64,000 nucleotides of DNA, from the NCBI GenBank assembly GCA_054601695.1, contig BAAHQB010000076.1, positions 434,001 to 498,000 of the forward strand. The letters are read 5' to 3'. Within the stretch, counting starts at the first letter, position 1, and every line of letters begins with the position of its first letter. A program made the translations under genes and the position numbers. The notes beneath the pieces were generated by a model. That model did no database searches. It was not told where the DNA came from and was given only the letters and a program-made list of their open reading frames with translations. Below are positions 28,599 through 41,791 of the stretch, in pieces. Source of the DNA: Amorphochlora amoebiformis. Taxonomy: Eukaryota; Cercozoa; Chlorarachniophyceae.

Positions 28599-29374
28599 AC
28601 TATATTAATTAATATTTTGTGTAGATATGATATATTTTATAGGTATATATGTAAATGACTTCGGGTTTCAAAGGCGTCAAGGTGAGATATGCTTTAAGGT
28701 TGGGGGTTCGGCTTATTTCAGCTGGTTTAAAACGAGGATAAAGGGCATACAATTACACATAAATGTAAATATACATATATCCAAAAAAAGATATAAATGT
28801 ATAAATTTATGCAGGATATAGAATAATATTTTTCCCCAACAGTAACCCTAACCCTAACCCGAACCCTAACCATACCTAACCCTAACCCTAACCGTAATCC
28901 TAGTTCTATAACTCTAATGCTAGTCCTATACCCCTAAACCCAACCCACCCTAACCCTAGTCCTAACTCTATCCCTAAACCTAACCCTATTCTAATCCTAA
29001 TCCTAATCCTAACCGTATGCCTAGATTGACTCGGCAGCTCACAATGCTGATCTCACCCTACCCGACCCTAACCTGAACCCTGACCCTAACTTAACCTAAC
29101 CCTAACCTTAATAGTAACTCTAATCCTATTTAATCCTAACCCTGGCCGAATCTCAACTCAAGTTATAACTCCAATTCTAACCCTAGAGATGACCTCAGCT
29201 GCTTCTCTGAGGGCTATTATGTCGACCTTTCCGCCCGAGGAACGGTCAGCTAGCTTCACGCTGAATATATGTATGTATATATGTGTATGTAGATGTATAT
29301 GTATGAATAGATTACGTATGTATATATATATATATACATATGTATAAATATATATATATATGAGGTATGTGTAT

Positions 29375-29426
<52 letters not shown>

Positions 29427-29436
29427 CGTGTATGTG

Positions 29437-29476
<40 letters not shown>

Positions 29477-29998
29477 TTTACCGATCCCTCAGCGAAGAGA
29501 TGCCAGGGTTAGTCATCGTTATTATCTCGCCCTGATATATGCATAATATATATAATATAGATATATATATATATATATATATGCATGTATAATGTATACA
29601 TACACACATACACAAAAGACATATTTATCCAATATACCAATGCTTGAAAGCTTAAACTCCATAAGACCAAAGCTTCCATTCAATTTCAAACCCTAGCCCC
29701 TTCTCACTCCAACAATACTCCCCCCCCTCTCGGCTTCCACTCGCTCCCTCCCGAAAACTCTATCTCTCCGCCCCCCCCCTCTCTTCGCACCAGCTCCAAA
29801 AATCATGGAAAGATAACCCGAGCCTTACTATGGGCCAACGAGAGGTCTTGGAGCAGTTTTTGGGGTAGATTTTTCTGAGAGGAACGGCTGGGGGGAAGGT
29901 CTGTTTCGACTGTTCGGGTGAGAGCTGGAAGGTTGTTTGTGTTTTTTATAGAAATGTGTGTGAATATTTGCATATATATGTATGTATGATATATAAAC

Positions 29999-30032
<34 letters not shown>

Positions 30033-30271
30033 GTAGAAATATATTTGTGTAATGTATCTATCTATATATACCATATAAGTATATATATATATATATGTAT
30101 ATAAATATATATATATATAATGTATGTATATATATATGTGAAAATATGCAAATATATATATATTTATATGTATAATATGTAATTATGTATGTTACGATGT
30201 GGGCATATTGTCATTCATAGAGAGAGAGATATTTGAATTTAAATATTTATATTTATGTTTACATATATATT

Positions 30272-30314
<43 letters not shown>

Positions 30315-30355
30315 AAATCAACTTAGATATCATTTACATATGTATATACATGTGG

Positions 30356-30395
<40 letters not shown>

Positions 30396-30470
30396 ATATA
30401 ATATATAATTACATATGTATTATAATATATATATATGTAATATATCTATTTATAGTATATATTATATATG

Positions 30471-30504
<34 letters not shown>

Positions 30505-30658
30505 TATGTAATATATATCTATATATAATATATATAATATATATATATATAATATATAATATGTATATAGCGGTATGTATGCACGCGTACATATCCATTA
30601 ATGAATGCATGTACATACACATGTACGTAAAAGTATATATATACATAATATATATATC

Positions 30659-30691
<33 letters not shown>

Positions 30692-30772
30692 TATATATAC
30701 ATATACATACATATACATATGATATATATACATATATGCATATATAAATATGTGCTAAATATTACGTTATAC

Positions 30773-30823
<51 letters not shown>

Positions 30824-31542
30824 ATATATACATATATGTATGTATATATAGATAATATATACATATATATATATATATAATATACATATATATATATATA
30901 AATATTTATTACTTATGTATGTGTGCAGTAAAATATGTACCTGTACTTGATTGCCATACTTTACGCCGTAGAGAGGCGGCCCCCTATACAAATATAGCTT
31001 TATATACCACACAGATATATAGCACATATATATATATATATATATATGCAAATTTAGATAGGTCCAGGTTAAATATAAGGTCGTTCGTTTATGACGTTAA
31101 TCCTCTAAACATCTTTCAATATGCCTCTGTAAATATATTTAAATATATATATATATATATATATAATATATATGTATGCATACGTACATATATGCATATT
31201 GAGAGGTGTCTACATGTATGGTCTTTCGTTTGTAACGTTAAGCTTTTGCACACGAAGATGAAGAGCGTTCACGTGCATTCGCGCGCCCGACTATGTAAAT
31301 TGGATGAATATTCATCGAGAAGCGTGCAAATGAACATATGTCTATATAGGTGTACATATGTATGTATATGTGATATATGTTTGTTTATACATTTACATTT
31401 ATGTATACCCACATATATATAGACATATATTATATTTTTATATGTGTCTATCATAGTATACATATATATATATATATATATATGTACATACATACACATA
31501 CATATATATACCTACAAATGGATGTGTATATTATATATACCA

Positions 31543-31578
<36 letters not shown>

Positions 31579-31944
31579 TACATATGTATAAATTCATATA
31601 TATATATATAGTGTTAGACATGTAGTTTATGTTGCATACATATATATACATATACATATGTATATATATATACGTTTTTTTAAATATATATATATATATA
31701 TGTATATATATGTAAATGTTGTATATATATATATATATATACTGTATATATATATATACATGAACATGTATATGATATCTATATAAAGTCTTAAGAGGCA
31801 GTATACCTACACACACATATATGTGTATTATGATATGAATCCTTTAGAGATATATCATACTTCTTATGTACATATATATATATATATATATATATGTACA
31901 TATATATGTATATATATATATATATATTATGTATGTATATGTAT

Positions 31945-31989
<45 letters not shown>

Positions 31990-31998
31990 ATTGTTATG

Positions 31999-32037
<39 letters not shown>

Positions 32038-32188
32038 TGATATATGTAGTATACCTCATGGAGCTCAACAACCTGCATCACATTCAATGTGTCCGGATTT
32101 TTTACGACGCTAAAGTCAAATAGATATGTTATATCATGTATATCAATATGTACATTATACATATAAGAAATATATATGTTATAATTAG

Positions 32189-32219
<31 letters not shown>

Positions 32220-32250
32220 ATAAAACCAATATATAATATATATATATATG

Positions 32251-32285
<35 letters not shown>

Positions 32286-32422
32286 TAATAATATTCTTAT
32301 TACCATTGTATATGTGTACACATTCCACTAATTACAATAATATGCATACAATACACATGTAAATATATGCAATTATATATATTAACGATTCTTAATTTCT
32401 ATATAACTGCATAAATATATGC

Positions 32423-32465
<43 letters not shown>

Positions 32466-32545
32466 TATATATATATATATATATATTATGTATTAATGCA
32501 TATGTGTATTGACCACGTTATATACTTTTCTAACATATACATCCA

Positions 32546-32594
<49 letters not shown>

Positions 32595-32643
32595 GGTATG
32601 TGCATTAACATATATACATATTTATATTTATACTCATTCATAC

Positions 32644-32694
<51 letters not shown>

Positions 32695-32756
32695 ATTCAA
32701 ATATGCATATAAATTCATGTATAAAAGTGTACATAGATACGTACATGCCTATGAAC

Positions 32757-32806
<50 letters not shown>

Positions 32807-33214
32807 ACAAGCAATTATACCCAACAACGGTCGCCGTAGCCCCATTAAGATCCACCATCTTCTTCAACCCGTGAATGCTAACAAACGCGCCCACCTCCAA
32901 CTCGCCACCGGTACTTCCCGACCCGGTCTTCCCCTTACGCGCTAAGAAAATCATATTTTTCCTTAAAAAATAGTTGCATTTGCTATAGGTGCCTCTACCG
33001 GCCACATATTAGCCCAGTATCGAGTTTGATCAATTAACATACCTGGCTTCTTCCCTGGACGTAATGAGCCCCCGCCGCGGAGCCTGAGGAGATAGTGATA
33101 CGGAAGTGAATCAGAGGACAGAGGTGCTCCAAAGAGGTGGGAATATATTACATTGGCCAGTACAGATTTGCGACAGCTACATGTCTTTGTGAGTGACCCT
33201 TGCGAGATATTCAA
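18381..33214 (-). CDS. MAP2: Methionine aminopeptidase type 2, with a possible N-terminal extension
   Basis: Dinuclear metalloprotease that removes initiator methionine in the cytosol. Exons, minus strand 5' to 3': possible N-terminus 33043-33214, 32821-32941, 32055-32109; core 29829-29924, 29482-29531, 29194-29260, 28455-28495, 27658-27728, 26830-26926, 26324-26360, 24786-24829, 24369-24429, 23557-23598, 23067-23129, 22245-22267, 21538-21612, 21040-21087, 20330-20407, 19602-19691, 18381-18542. All six MetAP2 metal/catalytic residues are visible: His in AAHYTPN, Asp in KVDFG, Asp in GWIIDSAF, His in LGGHSMK, Glu in YAIETF, Glu in AQFEHTI. The end SRGSDY matches the MetAP2 C-terminus. Two or so residues are missing between FGVQ and GWIID, and one junction (23067 to 22267) is out of phase, so very small exons may be unfound. 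The first three exons ([18 protein letters not shown]) join in phase but could be a separate gene. Confidence 0.85.
19515..19592 (+). repeat. Interstitial telomere-type array (TTAGGG)n
   Basis: Several TTAGGG units, some degenerate, abutting the MetAP2 exon at 19602-19691: the donor lies only about 10 bp away. Confidence 0.9.
20450..20740. repeat. GA-rich purine tract in a MetAP2 intron
   Basis: GAGAGA/GGGAG-dominated sequence of about 290 bp starting about 45 bp from the exon at 20330-20407. The Glu/Arg-rich plus-strand frames in it are not genes. Confidence 0.9.
22530..22770. repeat. Degenerate repeat of a TTGTAATGTATTACATTACAT-like unit
   Basis: Words such as GTAATGTATT, ACATTG and ATATTATAT recur at about 70-80 bp spacing (22548, 22628). 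It lies in a MetAP2 intron and is distinct from the simple TA tracts. Confidence 0.6.
23935..23980 (-). repeat. Interstitial telomere-type array (CCCTAA)n
   Basis: About six CCCTAA units in a MetAP2 intron, in the opposite orientation to the array at 19515-19592 of the same gene. Confidence 0.9.
25235..25335. repeat. Minisatellite, about 18-19 bp unit (GAGATCCCGGAGATTGCTG)
   Basis: About four to five imperfect copies. It starts with AGATAGCTGGAGA, which also occurs at 25950-25962 before the second minisatellite, so the two blocks look related. Confidence 0.85.
25980..26080. repeat. Minisatellite, 18-bp unit (GTACCGGATTACCCGGTA)
   Basis: Five to six near-identical copies. Each unit holds the inverted words TACCGG and CCGGTA and could form a small hairpin. 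The minus-strand frame through it repeats VIRYYR and is treated as non-coding. It lies in the MetAP2 intron between the KVDFG and GWIID exons. Confidence 0.95.
27846..28217. repeat. Exon echoes of MetAP2 exon 27658-27728
   Basis: Partial copies of the exon words GGCGTTTTCGATGC, TAACAG and GGTAATCCAGGGCTAT (plus-strand view) occur at 27848-27886, 27936-27973 and 28121-28176, with a shorter one at 28195-28216. All lie in the intron upstream of the exon and are separated by TA tracts. Only the 27658 copy carries an intact frame and both splice sites. Confidence 0.9.
28840..29190 (-). repeat. Degenerate interstitial telomere-type array (CCCTAA)n
   Basis: About 300 bp of CCCTAACCC with many substitutions (CCTAATCCTAA, TAACTCTAA). 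It ends right at the donor of the MetAP2 exon 29194-29260. Confidence 0.9.
32055..33214 (-). CDS. Exon cluster 5' of MetAP2: N-terminal extension or separate small gene
   Basis: Three exons (33043-33214, 32821-32941, 32055-32109) join in phase and then meet the first MetAP2 core exon in phase. The reading starts at ATG 33214, holds [14 protein letters not shown] (the LRLRGG word equals the ubiquitin C-terminus, perhaps by chance), then [16 protein letters not shown], a short V-x-GL...LNG pattern seen in many small algal modules, and ends [10 protein letters not shown] further island at 30945-31000 ([14 protein letters not shown]) has good splice signals but the wrong phase. No CTAG-type gap separates this cluster from MetAP2. 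Confidence 0.45.
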
Positions 33215-33656
33215 CCCGGTATTTACGCGTTAAGATAACGTGCAGCGCACGTTCAATCTCACGGAAGAGGGTAACTCTAGGATTCCAAAAAATATACCGA
33301 TATCGAAGGATGGTTATGAGATTATTTCTAGGGTCTGCATAAGCGAAGATACGGGACCATTGTGAAAAATCTTATACGTGACACGCGACTGGCTCACCCG
33401 CGAAAGCGCTTGTGACGAGAAGCAGGCAGATAGCCCCTTCTATGGTATTTTTCAACCATTCTTCCAACCTCAGAATGCCTCTCGGCGTCGCCCTTGGAGC
33501 CACGGAGCACCAGGACGCCCACGCCAACCGCCACCAGGAACATGGCCCGCATTGCTATGTCATACCTGGTGGACAATCAGTTGGTTATGTCATCCCGCGT
33601 GACAGCAGTCTCTTCTAGCCGACACGTGTTCAACTTCTCCTACCACAAGCGGATCG
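33215..33656. promoter_or_regulatory. Divergent 5' gap, presumed bidirectional promoter
   Basis: A TA-free stretch of about 440 bp between the start near 33214 (-) and the heme oxygenase start at 33657 (+). Overlapping open frames on both strands (33378-33602, 33394-33576, 33494-33754) are treated as chance; the heme oxygenase uses a different frame from the long one. Confidence 0.5.
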
Positions 33657-34295
33657 ATGGCTCCTACTGTCTGGCTCACTGCGGCGCTGGCCTCTGCTTC
33701 CCTCGCAGTACCAGCGACCCTCGGACAGCGCGGATCCTTCCCTCATCGTTCTAGCACAGCCCCCTGGCAGCGCTTCAGGGTAAGTTGAGGGGTTTAAATT
33801 GGGTTCAGGGTGGTAAGAAGGTGTGATCGCTAGAGTGCACCTTCCAGGGATTCGGATTGTGGATATTTCGTCTCCTTAGTCCTAATAGATGGATTCACAG
33901 GCGATGCATTGGGCGACCCGTTCGAATGAGGGTTGTAGGCGTGCGCTCATCAGTCCAAGAGTGCAGCATGGGGTCGGAGTGAAGCTTGAAAAGGTGATGT
34001 GTTTTGAGTTCTTTGAGAAGCGATTTCGTGAAATAGGAAGGATTATGAAAATGTCCAGAAAGCCTGCGAGAACTGATTTATAATTTACGGGAATCTATGC
34101 CATTCTATGGCGGTTGGTTCATATGAAGGACTCTGTAAGGTTGTGATTTCGCGGGATCGAACGATCAGGAAGATTGGATGATTTTGAGTGTATTTTGGTG
34201 GCAGGGCTCGCTTCCACAGGATTCATTTGTGCAGACGGAGATGCGCAAAGCATCTATGAAACTACACACGCGTGAGCAGGTTGGTGTTTTTTTAA

Positions 34296-34338
<43 letters not shown>

Positions 34339-34404
34339 TATATATATATATGTGTATGCACATATTTCATCCACATATACCACGTATAACATAAACATGC
34401 ATTG

Positions 34405-34437
<33 letters not shown>

Positions 34438-34494
34438 TATGTATATATATATATATACCATATTGCATCCACCTATACATACATATGCATACAT

Positions 34495-34542
<48 letters not shown>

Positions 34543-34819
34543 CATATATATATATATACATAATGTAATATTCTGTATAAATACGTATTTATTTGGATGC
34601 ATTGTTATATATATTTGCGCATTTTTTTACATATTGTACATGTAAACATATAAGATTTTATATAATAATATATACATATAAATATAATATATATATATAT
34701 ATATGTGTGTATGTATATATATAATATATAATATGTACTTTGATCTACAGATGAAAATATAGAGTATATATATATATATATATATATATTTGTGTGTGTG
34801 TATACATATGAAAATAGAG

Positions 34820-34867
<48 letters not shown>

Positions 34868-35130
34868 TATACACATATATATGTTAATTTCTTTACTTAT
34901 AGAAATACAAAATTTGACCAAAGTCTTGCACTTTCACATTGAGCATCAAGAAACTCACACTCGGATATTAAAATTAGTCGAAGGAGGGAGAGCAAAAACC
35001 TTCCAAGCCCATTCCAAAGGTAGCGCATTGTAACTGGATGCGTGCATGGGATATTATATACATGTATATATTTATACAGATATATGCAAACAGTAAATTG
35101 CACAGAAATCTTTTTACATACTTTCTGTAC

Positions 35131-35195
<65 letters not shown>

Positions 35196-35461
35196 CGTGT
35201 CTATATGTATATGTATCCATAGTATACATATGTAGTGGGAATTCTCTCCAGAAGGCGTCATGCAATTTCTCGTCGACACACAGGTTACAATCAAATTCTC
35301 ACTGTTTTTTCTAATCGTTCCCTCTCTCTTCCCTCTTCTCTATCCTCCCCCTCACACCCTCTCTCCATATCTTAGATGTAGATATCCAATTATTTGCATA
35401 CACATGTAGATATCTAAATATGTGCACATTCACGAACATATATACATGTGTATACATATAA

Positions 35462-35493
<32 letters not shown>

Positions 35494-35832
35494 TATATAT
35501 AATATAAATATGTACACATTAAAAATATAGTATTTATCTGAAAATAAGTTAAATATATCTATTACAATCTATACATAGATGTATCTAAATACGTATGTAC
35601 TCTTGTCTCTCACCCTCCCTCTTCCTGATCCTCGCTCTCACCCTGAACACATGAGAGGGAGATAGGGGATTGAGACCATATTCTAGGAGAGGGAGAGCTT
35701 GAAGGGAGAGAGGGCGTAATTGGGAAGTATCCTGATTTCTCTGGAATTTCTTGGTTTTTTTAAGAAAGTGCACCAGACTTTGGACGACGTGGCCGCGGCA
35801 GTCCCCGAACTCAAGGATCTGTATAGGTAAAG

Positions 35833-35873
<41 letters not shown>

Positions 35874-35924
35874 ATGTACATATATTTGCGTGTGTAAATA
35901 TATACTATATATATGTGTACAATA

Positions 35925-35969
<45 letters not shown>

Positions 35970-36413
35970 TATCTATATATATATATATAAATATATATAT
36001 GTGTGTATTTGTGCTTGTGTGAGTGTGTGGGTATATAAAAATGTGTTTATATATAATTTTGTATAAATATTAAATATAATATTTAAATATGTGTATATAA
36101 ATATTTTGTTCTTATTAATACAGATGTATACTCATACTGATATTTTTATATATATTAGATGTATTTGTATATATATTTAAATATAAATGTATCTCTGTAT
36201 AAGTAAAGGAATATATGTATTAAATAAATATGTACACATGTATACGTATAAACATATGTATGCATATAAATATATGTGTGTGATATTATTACGTATATTT
36301 AATGTATGCAGGCATATATGTATATATATATATATATATACATATATTATGTATGTATATGTTACATGTATATGTACTCCAGGTACATAAAATATATACG
36401 TATATATATACAC

Positions 36414-36444
<31 letters not shown>

Positions 36445-36839
36445 TTCACATATATATATATATATATATATATGTAAATACAAATATATACATGTATATA
36501 TATACATAATGTTACACGAACACAGAGCCTCGGACGAGATCCGTCGAATTGAAGGAATAAAAACCGACATCAAGAATGTCGAGATTAAGTACCCTTCTCT
36601 CACCAGACCTCAACCCTCTGAGCAGGTTTTATACCTCCGTATGTCTGTTTACAAGCCCACAACATATGTACATGTGTATATGAACGTATATCATGATGGC
36701 GCGATATACGTCATCGTATGGAACATCTGTAAACACATATATAGGTTGAGGAGTATGCATCTTCATTATCGAAGATGGCTGCTGAGAATATTCCTGGATT
36801 TGTATGCCACTACTACAACACACACTTTGCTAACGCTGC

Positions 36840-36878
<39 letters not shown>

Positions 36879-36886
36879 TATATATT

Positions 36887-36925
<39 letters not shown>

Positions 36926-36927
36926 GT

Positions 36928-36965
<38 letters not shown>

Positions 36966-37846
36966 TATATCAATATGCATGCTATAGATGTATATTTAAA
37001 TGTAATATATATATATATACATATAAATATATTATGTATACATATGTGTATGTATCAACAATTATTGATTTTCACGTATACATATGTATATGTACACTGT
37101 GTATTAAGTATATCTGTACATAAAATTATGCTACATACAGATATATATGATATTATTTATAGGCACATAATATATATATATATATGTTTGTGTGTGTGTG
37201 GGTGTATAAAACACATATATGTACTATATGCCTGCATTCCCCATCCCTCTCTCCCACCCGGGTCCCCCCCTCTCTTCTCTCTCGTTTCTCACTCTCCCAA
37301 TCGCTCTCTCTCCATCCGTCCATCTCCCCATCCCCCCCCCCTTCCGTCTCTCTTCAATACAACCTTGTTCTATCCTAATCCCTCTCTCTCATTTTCTCTG
37401 CCCTCTCTTTCTCTCTTGCTCCATCTCGCTCTTTTGATTTCAGTAAATTATACATATGTAATATAATATGTGTACAATTTTCTTATGTGTATATTGTATA
37501 TTTATATGTATACATACGAATATGTATATAGATGTAAATATGTATGCAAAAATTACGAAATATGTTACGTGTGTATACATGTATATTACGATGTACCAGT
37601 ATATATTACAGATTCTTAAGTACATTTTAATGAAACATACGTGCGTATGCATATACAAATATATACATACAGATATATAAATATATTACACTATATATAT
37701 ATATATACATATATATACATATACGTATAATATAATATAGTATAATATTCACATATTTTTATGTTATTATACATAAGGGAGGGCGAATGATAGGGAAATT
37801 TGTGTCTGATAAGCTGTTCGAAGGGGAAACTCTTAAACTGTGAGTG

Positions 37847-37900
<54 letters not shown>

Positions 37901-37931
37901 ATATATTTTTAGTTATATATGTATATATATA

Positions 37932-37970
<39 letters not shown>

Positions 37971-38189
37971 GTATGTATTAGATATTTGTATAATCATATG
38001 TGTCCACGAATATGTACATCTGTATGGGTATGATCTTATATACTGAAATGCAGATATGTATATATATATATATATATATATGTAGATATTAGAAATGATG
38101 CATGTATATGTATTTATGTGACATATCATATGTATTGTCAAAAGAAATTTGAATTTATATGTTGATATGCTGTTATATTATTATTATTC

Positions 38190-38249
<60 letters not shown>

Positions 38250-38290
38250 TATATATATATATATATTATATATATGTATACATATACATG

Positions 38291-38322
<32 letters not shown>

Positions 38323-38566
38323 CGTATATGTGTACTGATATATAATTTAAGTACATATATATATATATATATATATATACATATGCACATGGTATAAATA
38401 CCATTATAGGTACAAGTATGGGGATGGAAAGAGGGAGTTGGAGCAGGTGAGGGTGGAGATAGACAACCTTGCCGCTAAATGGAGTCCCGAAGAGCGTCAA
38501 CAGTGTCTGGACCAAACTCCATTCGCTTTCAAGGCTGCTGGAGCCGTTCTTCAAAACCTCCGTTGA
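33657..38566 (+). CDS. HO1: Plastid heme oxygenase (plant HO1 type), 289 aa, 10 exons, complete
   Basis: Opens heme to biliverdin IXa using reduced ferredoxin in the plastid, supplying bilins. Exons: 33657-33779, 33889-33993, 34205-34279, 34978-35019, 35236-35283, 35765-35826, 36526-36625, 36745-36840, 37778-37839, 38410-38566; all phases agree. The start was chosen because [17 protein letters not shown] is a clear signal peptide followed by a Ser/Thr/Arg-rich transit-like stretch, the bipartite form used by complex plastids. Family marks: [14 protein letters not shown], with the proximal heme-ligand His in [41 protein letters not shown]. The length fits plant HO1. No Phe follows the predicted cleavage site, unlike the diatom/cryptophyte pattern. 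Most introns hold TA tracts; intron 8 also holds a CT-rich block. Confidence 0.92.
37235..37440. repeat. CT-rich tract in heme oxygenase intron 8
   Basis: CTCTCTCCC-dominated block with C runs. The Pro/Ser/Leu-rich frames through it are low-complexity translations. Confidence 0.85.
38175..38250. repeat. ATT trinucleotide array in heme oxygenase intron 9
   Basis: About 23 TTA/ATT units with one C change, flanked by TA tracts. Confidence 0.95.
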
Positions 38567-39164
38567 CGAGGGAACCATTGTGCCGCTCGCAGGCTTACTA
38601 GACATTTACATGTTCGATGTCTAATATCGTGACTTTGTGGTTGCTTCTAGTCTGTGAATTCAATATCGACGTCCATGCGATGCACTCACTGCTAAATTTG
38701 AACTAATTATGGAATAAGTTCGTTCAAGGCCATACAGGCATTTTTTAATAAATGTGTGCAACATATACTAGATATAGATTAATCAGTATTGAGCTTGTTC
38801 AAGTATAGTCTATGAATACCGTGAATATTTGCTAGGTGACTAGTATCTATAGTATTGGAAGAATATATACTAGTATACTAATGTCGATCAACTAAGCATG
38901 ATTAATGACGAAATATAATCATGAATTCAAGCGGATCATACTCTAGCACTGCCTGTGCTACTTATCTTACACCAGAATATGCAGATATATCTTAGGACCT
39001 TAATGCAGGTGAAAATCTGGAACGGATCCTTCTCTGGTATCGCCAAGAATTCCCAGCCCTAGATTGATATGATAATTAAATATATGGTATCAATATACCC
39101 AAGTGAAATATAGTAGCATACAGATCTAGTAGACATGTTATAGTGTGGCACATGAAATACCTAT
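38567..39164. other. Convergent intergenic gap, CTAG-rich
   Basis: Between the heme oxygenase stop and the kinase 3' end. It has no TA tract and many CTAG/ACTAGT words (for example 38757-38885). No gene seen. Confidence 0.6.
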
Positions 39165-39524
39165 CTACGTATATTTATGTGAGTACTCATCCATATGTAT
39201 TATTTTCATAATCGTTGTGTTTCTGTTGCTGTCTGACACTCCCCATATATATTAAATATATATATATATATATACATTTATGTGCTACTAGTATTAATTT
39301 GAAACATACCATCAGCATTTTTCTGTTGCTGTCTGATATACCACTCGGGGAGCACCTTGGGAACGATTGCACCGACGTGTGGTGACGCCTATCAACGTAT
39401 AAAACAAATGAATATATGTACATATAAATACATGCACATACACATTATTTATGTTATATATATATATATATATATAATACATATATATATACTTAGTATA
39501 TATTTATATTTATATACGTATACA

Positions 39525-39566
<42 letters not shown>

Positions 39567-39658
39567 CATATATATACATATAATATACGTATATATATAT
39601 ATATTGATATATATATATATATATAATATTAATAATAATAATAATAATAATATGATGA

Positions 39659-39695
<37 letters not shown>

Positions 39696-39941
39696 TATAT
39701 AAAAATAATACCAATAATAAAGTAATAATAACAATAATAATAATAATAATAATAATGATATGATATATATGTATACATACACATATGAAGATGCATCTCC
39801 ACATGAAAATGTATAATTAGGGTTATGTACACACATTTAGAAATTATACCCTATCTATCTATATTCACTCATCGAGTTCTGTCCACTCATGATATTAATA
39901 TTATATTCATATTATATTCTTGCTTATGTACACATATTTAC

Positions 39942-39983
<42 letters not shown>

Positions 39984-40228
39984 GATATATATACATATAT
40001 ATATGTACATATATATAAATTTGTACATGTATATATATATATATATATGTTTATATGAAGACACAAAATATAACTACATGCGTATATATTCACATACTTT
40101 TATACATATTACAGTGTTTTACCAGAATTTGGAAGGCGTCGATGGTGTCCTGGTAGTCCCCTTTTTATAGTTATATTTTTGTATATATTTATATGTGCAT
40201 ATTTATATATACATACGCATAATATATT

Positions 40229-40259
<31 letters not shown>

Positions 40260-40369
40260 TAAGCTAAGATTAGAGCTAGGACTAAGGATAGGGTTAGTGT
40301 TAGGGTTAGGATCAGGGTTCGTTTTACGATGTAATTTTTCGTTGCATTGTCTTTCCTCTTTTAATACAC

Positions 40370-40420
<51 letters not shown>

Positions 40421-40760
40421 TGTGTAATAACAGCTATAATTCCAATCTTAACCCTAACCCTAGCCCTAACCTTATACATATATATATATATATTTGTGAG
40501 TATACATATGTACATATATATATGTACATATATACATAGATTTATATATATGTGTACATACATATTCATACACATGCGTTTTATGTATTAATATATGTAG
40601 ACGAAAATGTGCACCTTTGTTCGTAGGATTTGATAGCGTAGATTCCTCAGATGTTCCCTCCAGACGAGATCGTATCTAGCATACATATATTATACATGTA
40701 CACACATACATATATATATGTATACATATACACACATACATATATAGGTACATATATATA

Positions 40761-40805
<45 letters not shown>

Positions 40806-41008
40806 TATATTTATAATATATGTTGAAATATTTTACATGGTATATGTAAGTGTAGTACGATATTACACATGTAAATGTGTAAATCTGTATGTATAAATAT
40901 ATATATATATATATGTATATGTATCTCACATGTAGAAAGAATATGTATATATATATTATATAATATATATATATATATACATTCTATGTATATATACATA
41001 TGTATGTG

Positions 41009-41042
<34 letters not shown>

Positions 41043-41126
41043 GTGTACATGTCGCGCACTAGGACGATCCTTTGGATCAAACCGAAGCATTCTGAATAAA
41101 TATATGTAACATATATATTTCTGAAT

Positions 41127-41171
<45 letters not shown>

Positions 41172-41237
41172 AATATAATATGTATATGTATACTTTTATG
41201 TGTATATAGATATATTGTATAGACAATTTATACCTAC

Positions 41238-41297
<60 letters not shown>

Positions 41298-41470
41298 TAT
41301 GTATGTATATACATACATATATATATATATATGTATATATACGCGTATATGTGTGTATACATTGTTATACGTATGTATAATCTAGATCTTGGTTTTATGT
41401 ACAGCTGTACATATACCTCATGATACATAGAAACAGAGAGTGGGAGACAGCCAGCAGGAGGCAAATATAC

Positions 41471-41501
<31 letters not shown>

Positions 41502-41744
41502 CATATATATTTATCTAGATATATCTACACATGTATACGCATATAAATATGTAAAATACTTACATATATAACAATAAATATATATATATATATATATGTA
41601 GTGTCTACCTCCAAAACTAGGTATATATATTTTATAATAATAATAATTGTAATAAAAATAATAATAATAATGATAATATATGATGCATTTGAAGCAAGTA
41701 GGGTAAAGCCAGAAGGGCACATAAAATATACATGTATATATATA

Positions 41745-41791
<47 letters not shown>

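Noticed and set aside
28627-28821. 64-aa plus-strand frame
   Set aside because: It lies in a MetAP2 intron next to a telomere-type array, opposite to the gene, with no recognisable feature.
33494-33754. 86-aa plus-strand frame before heme oxygenase
   Set aside because: The shifted frame starting at 33657 gives a signal peptide and joins heme oxygenase exon 2 in phase, which explains the exon better.
41400-41735. Possible kinase exons at 41400-41460 and 41690-41735
   Set aside because: The flanking exons 42231-42293 and 41049-41091 join directly in phase to give a normal kinase C-lobe. The two islands resemble each other and may be echoes of unknown origin.
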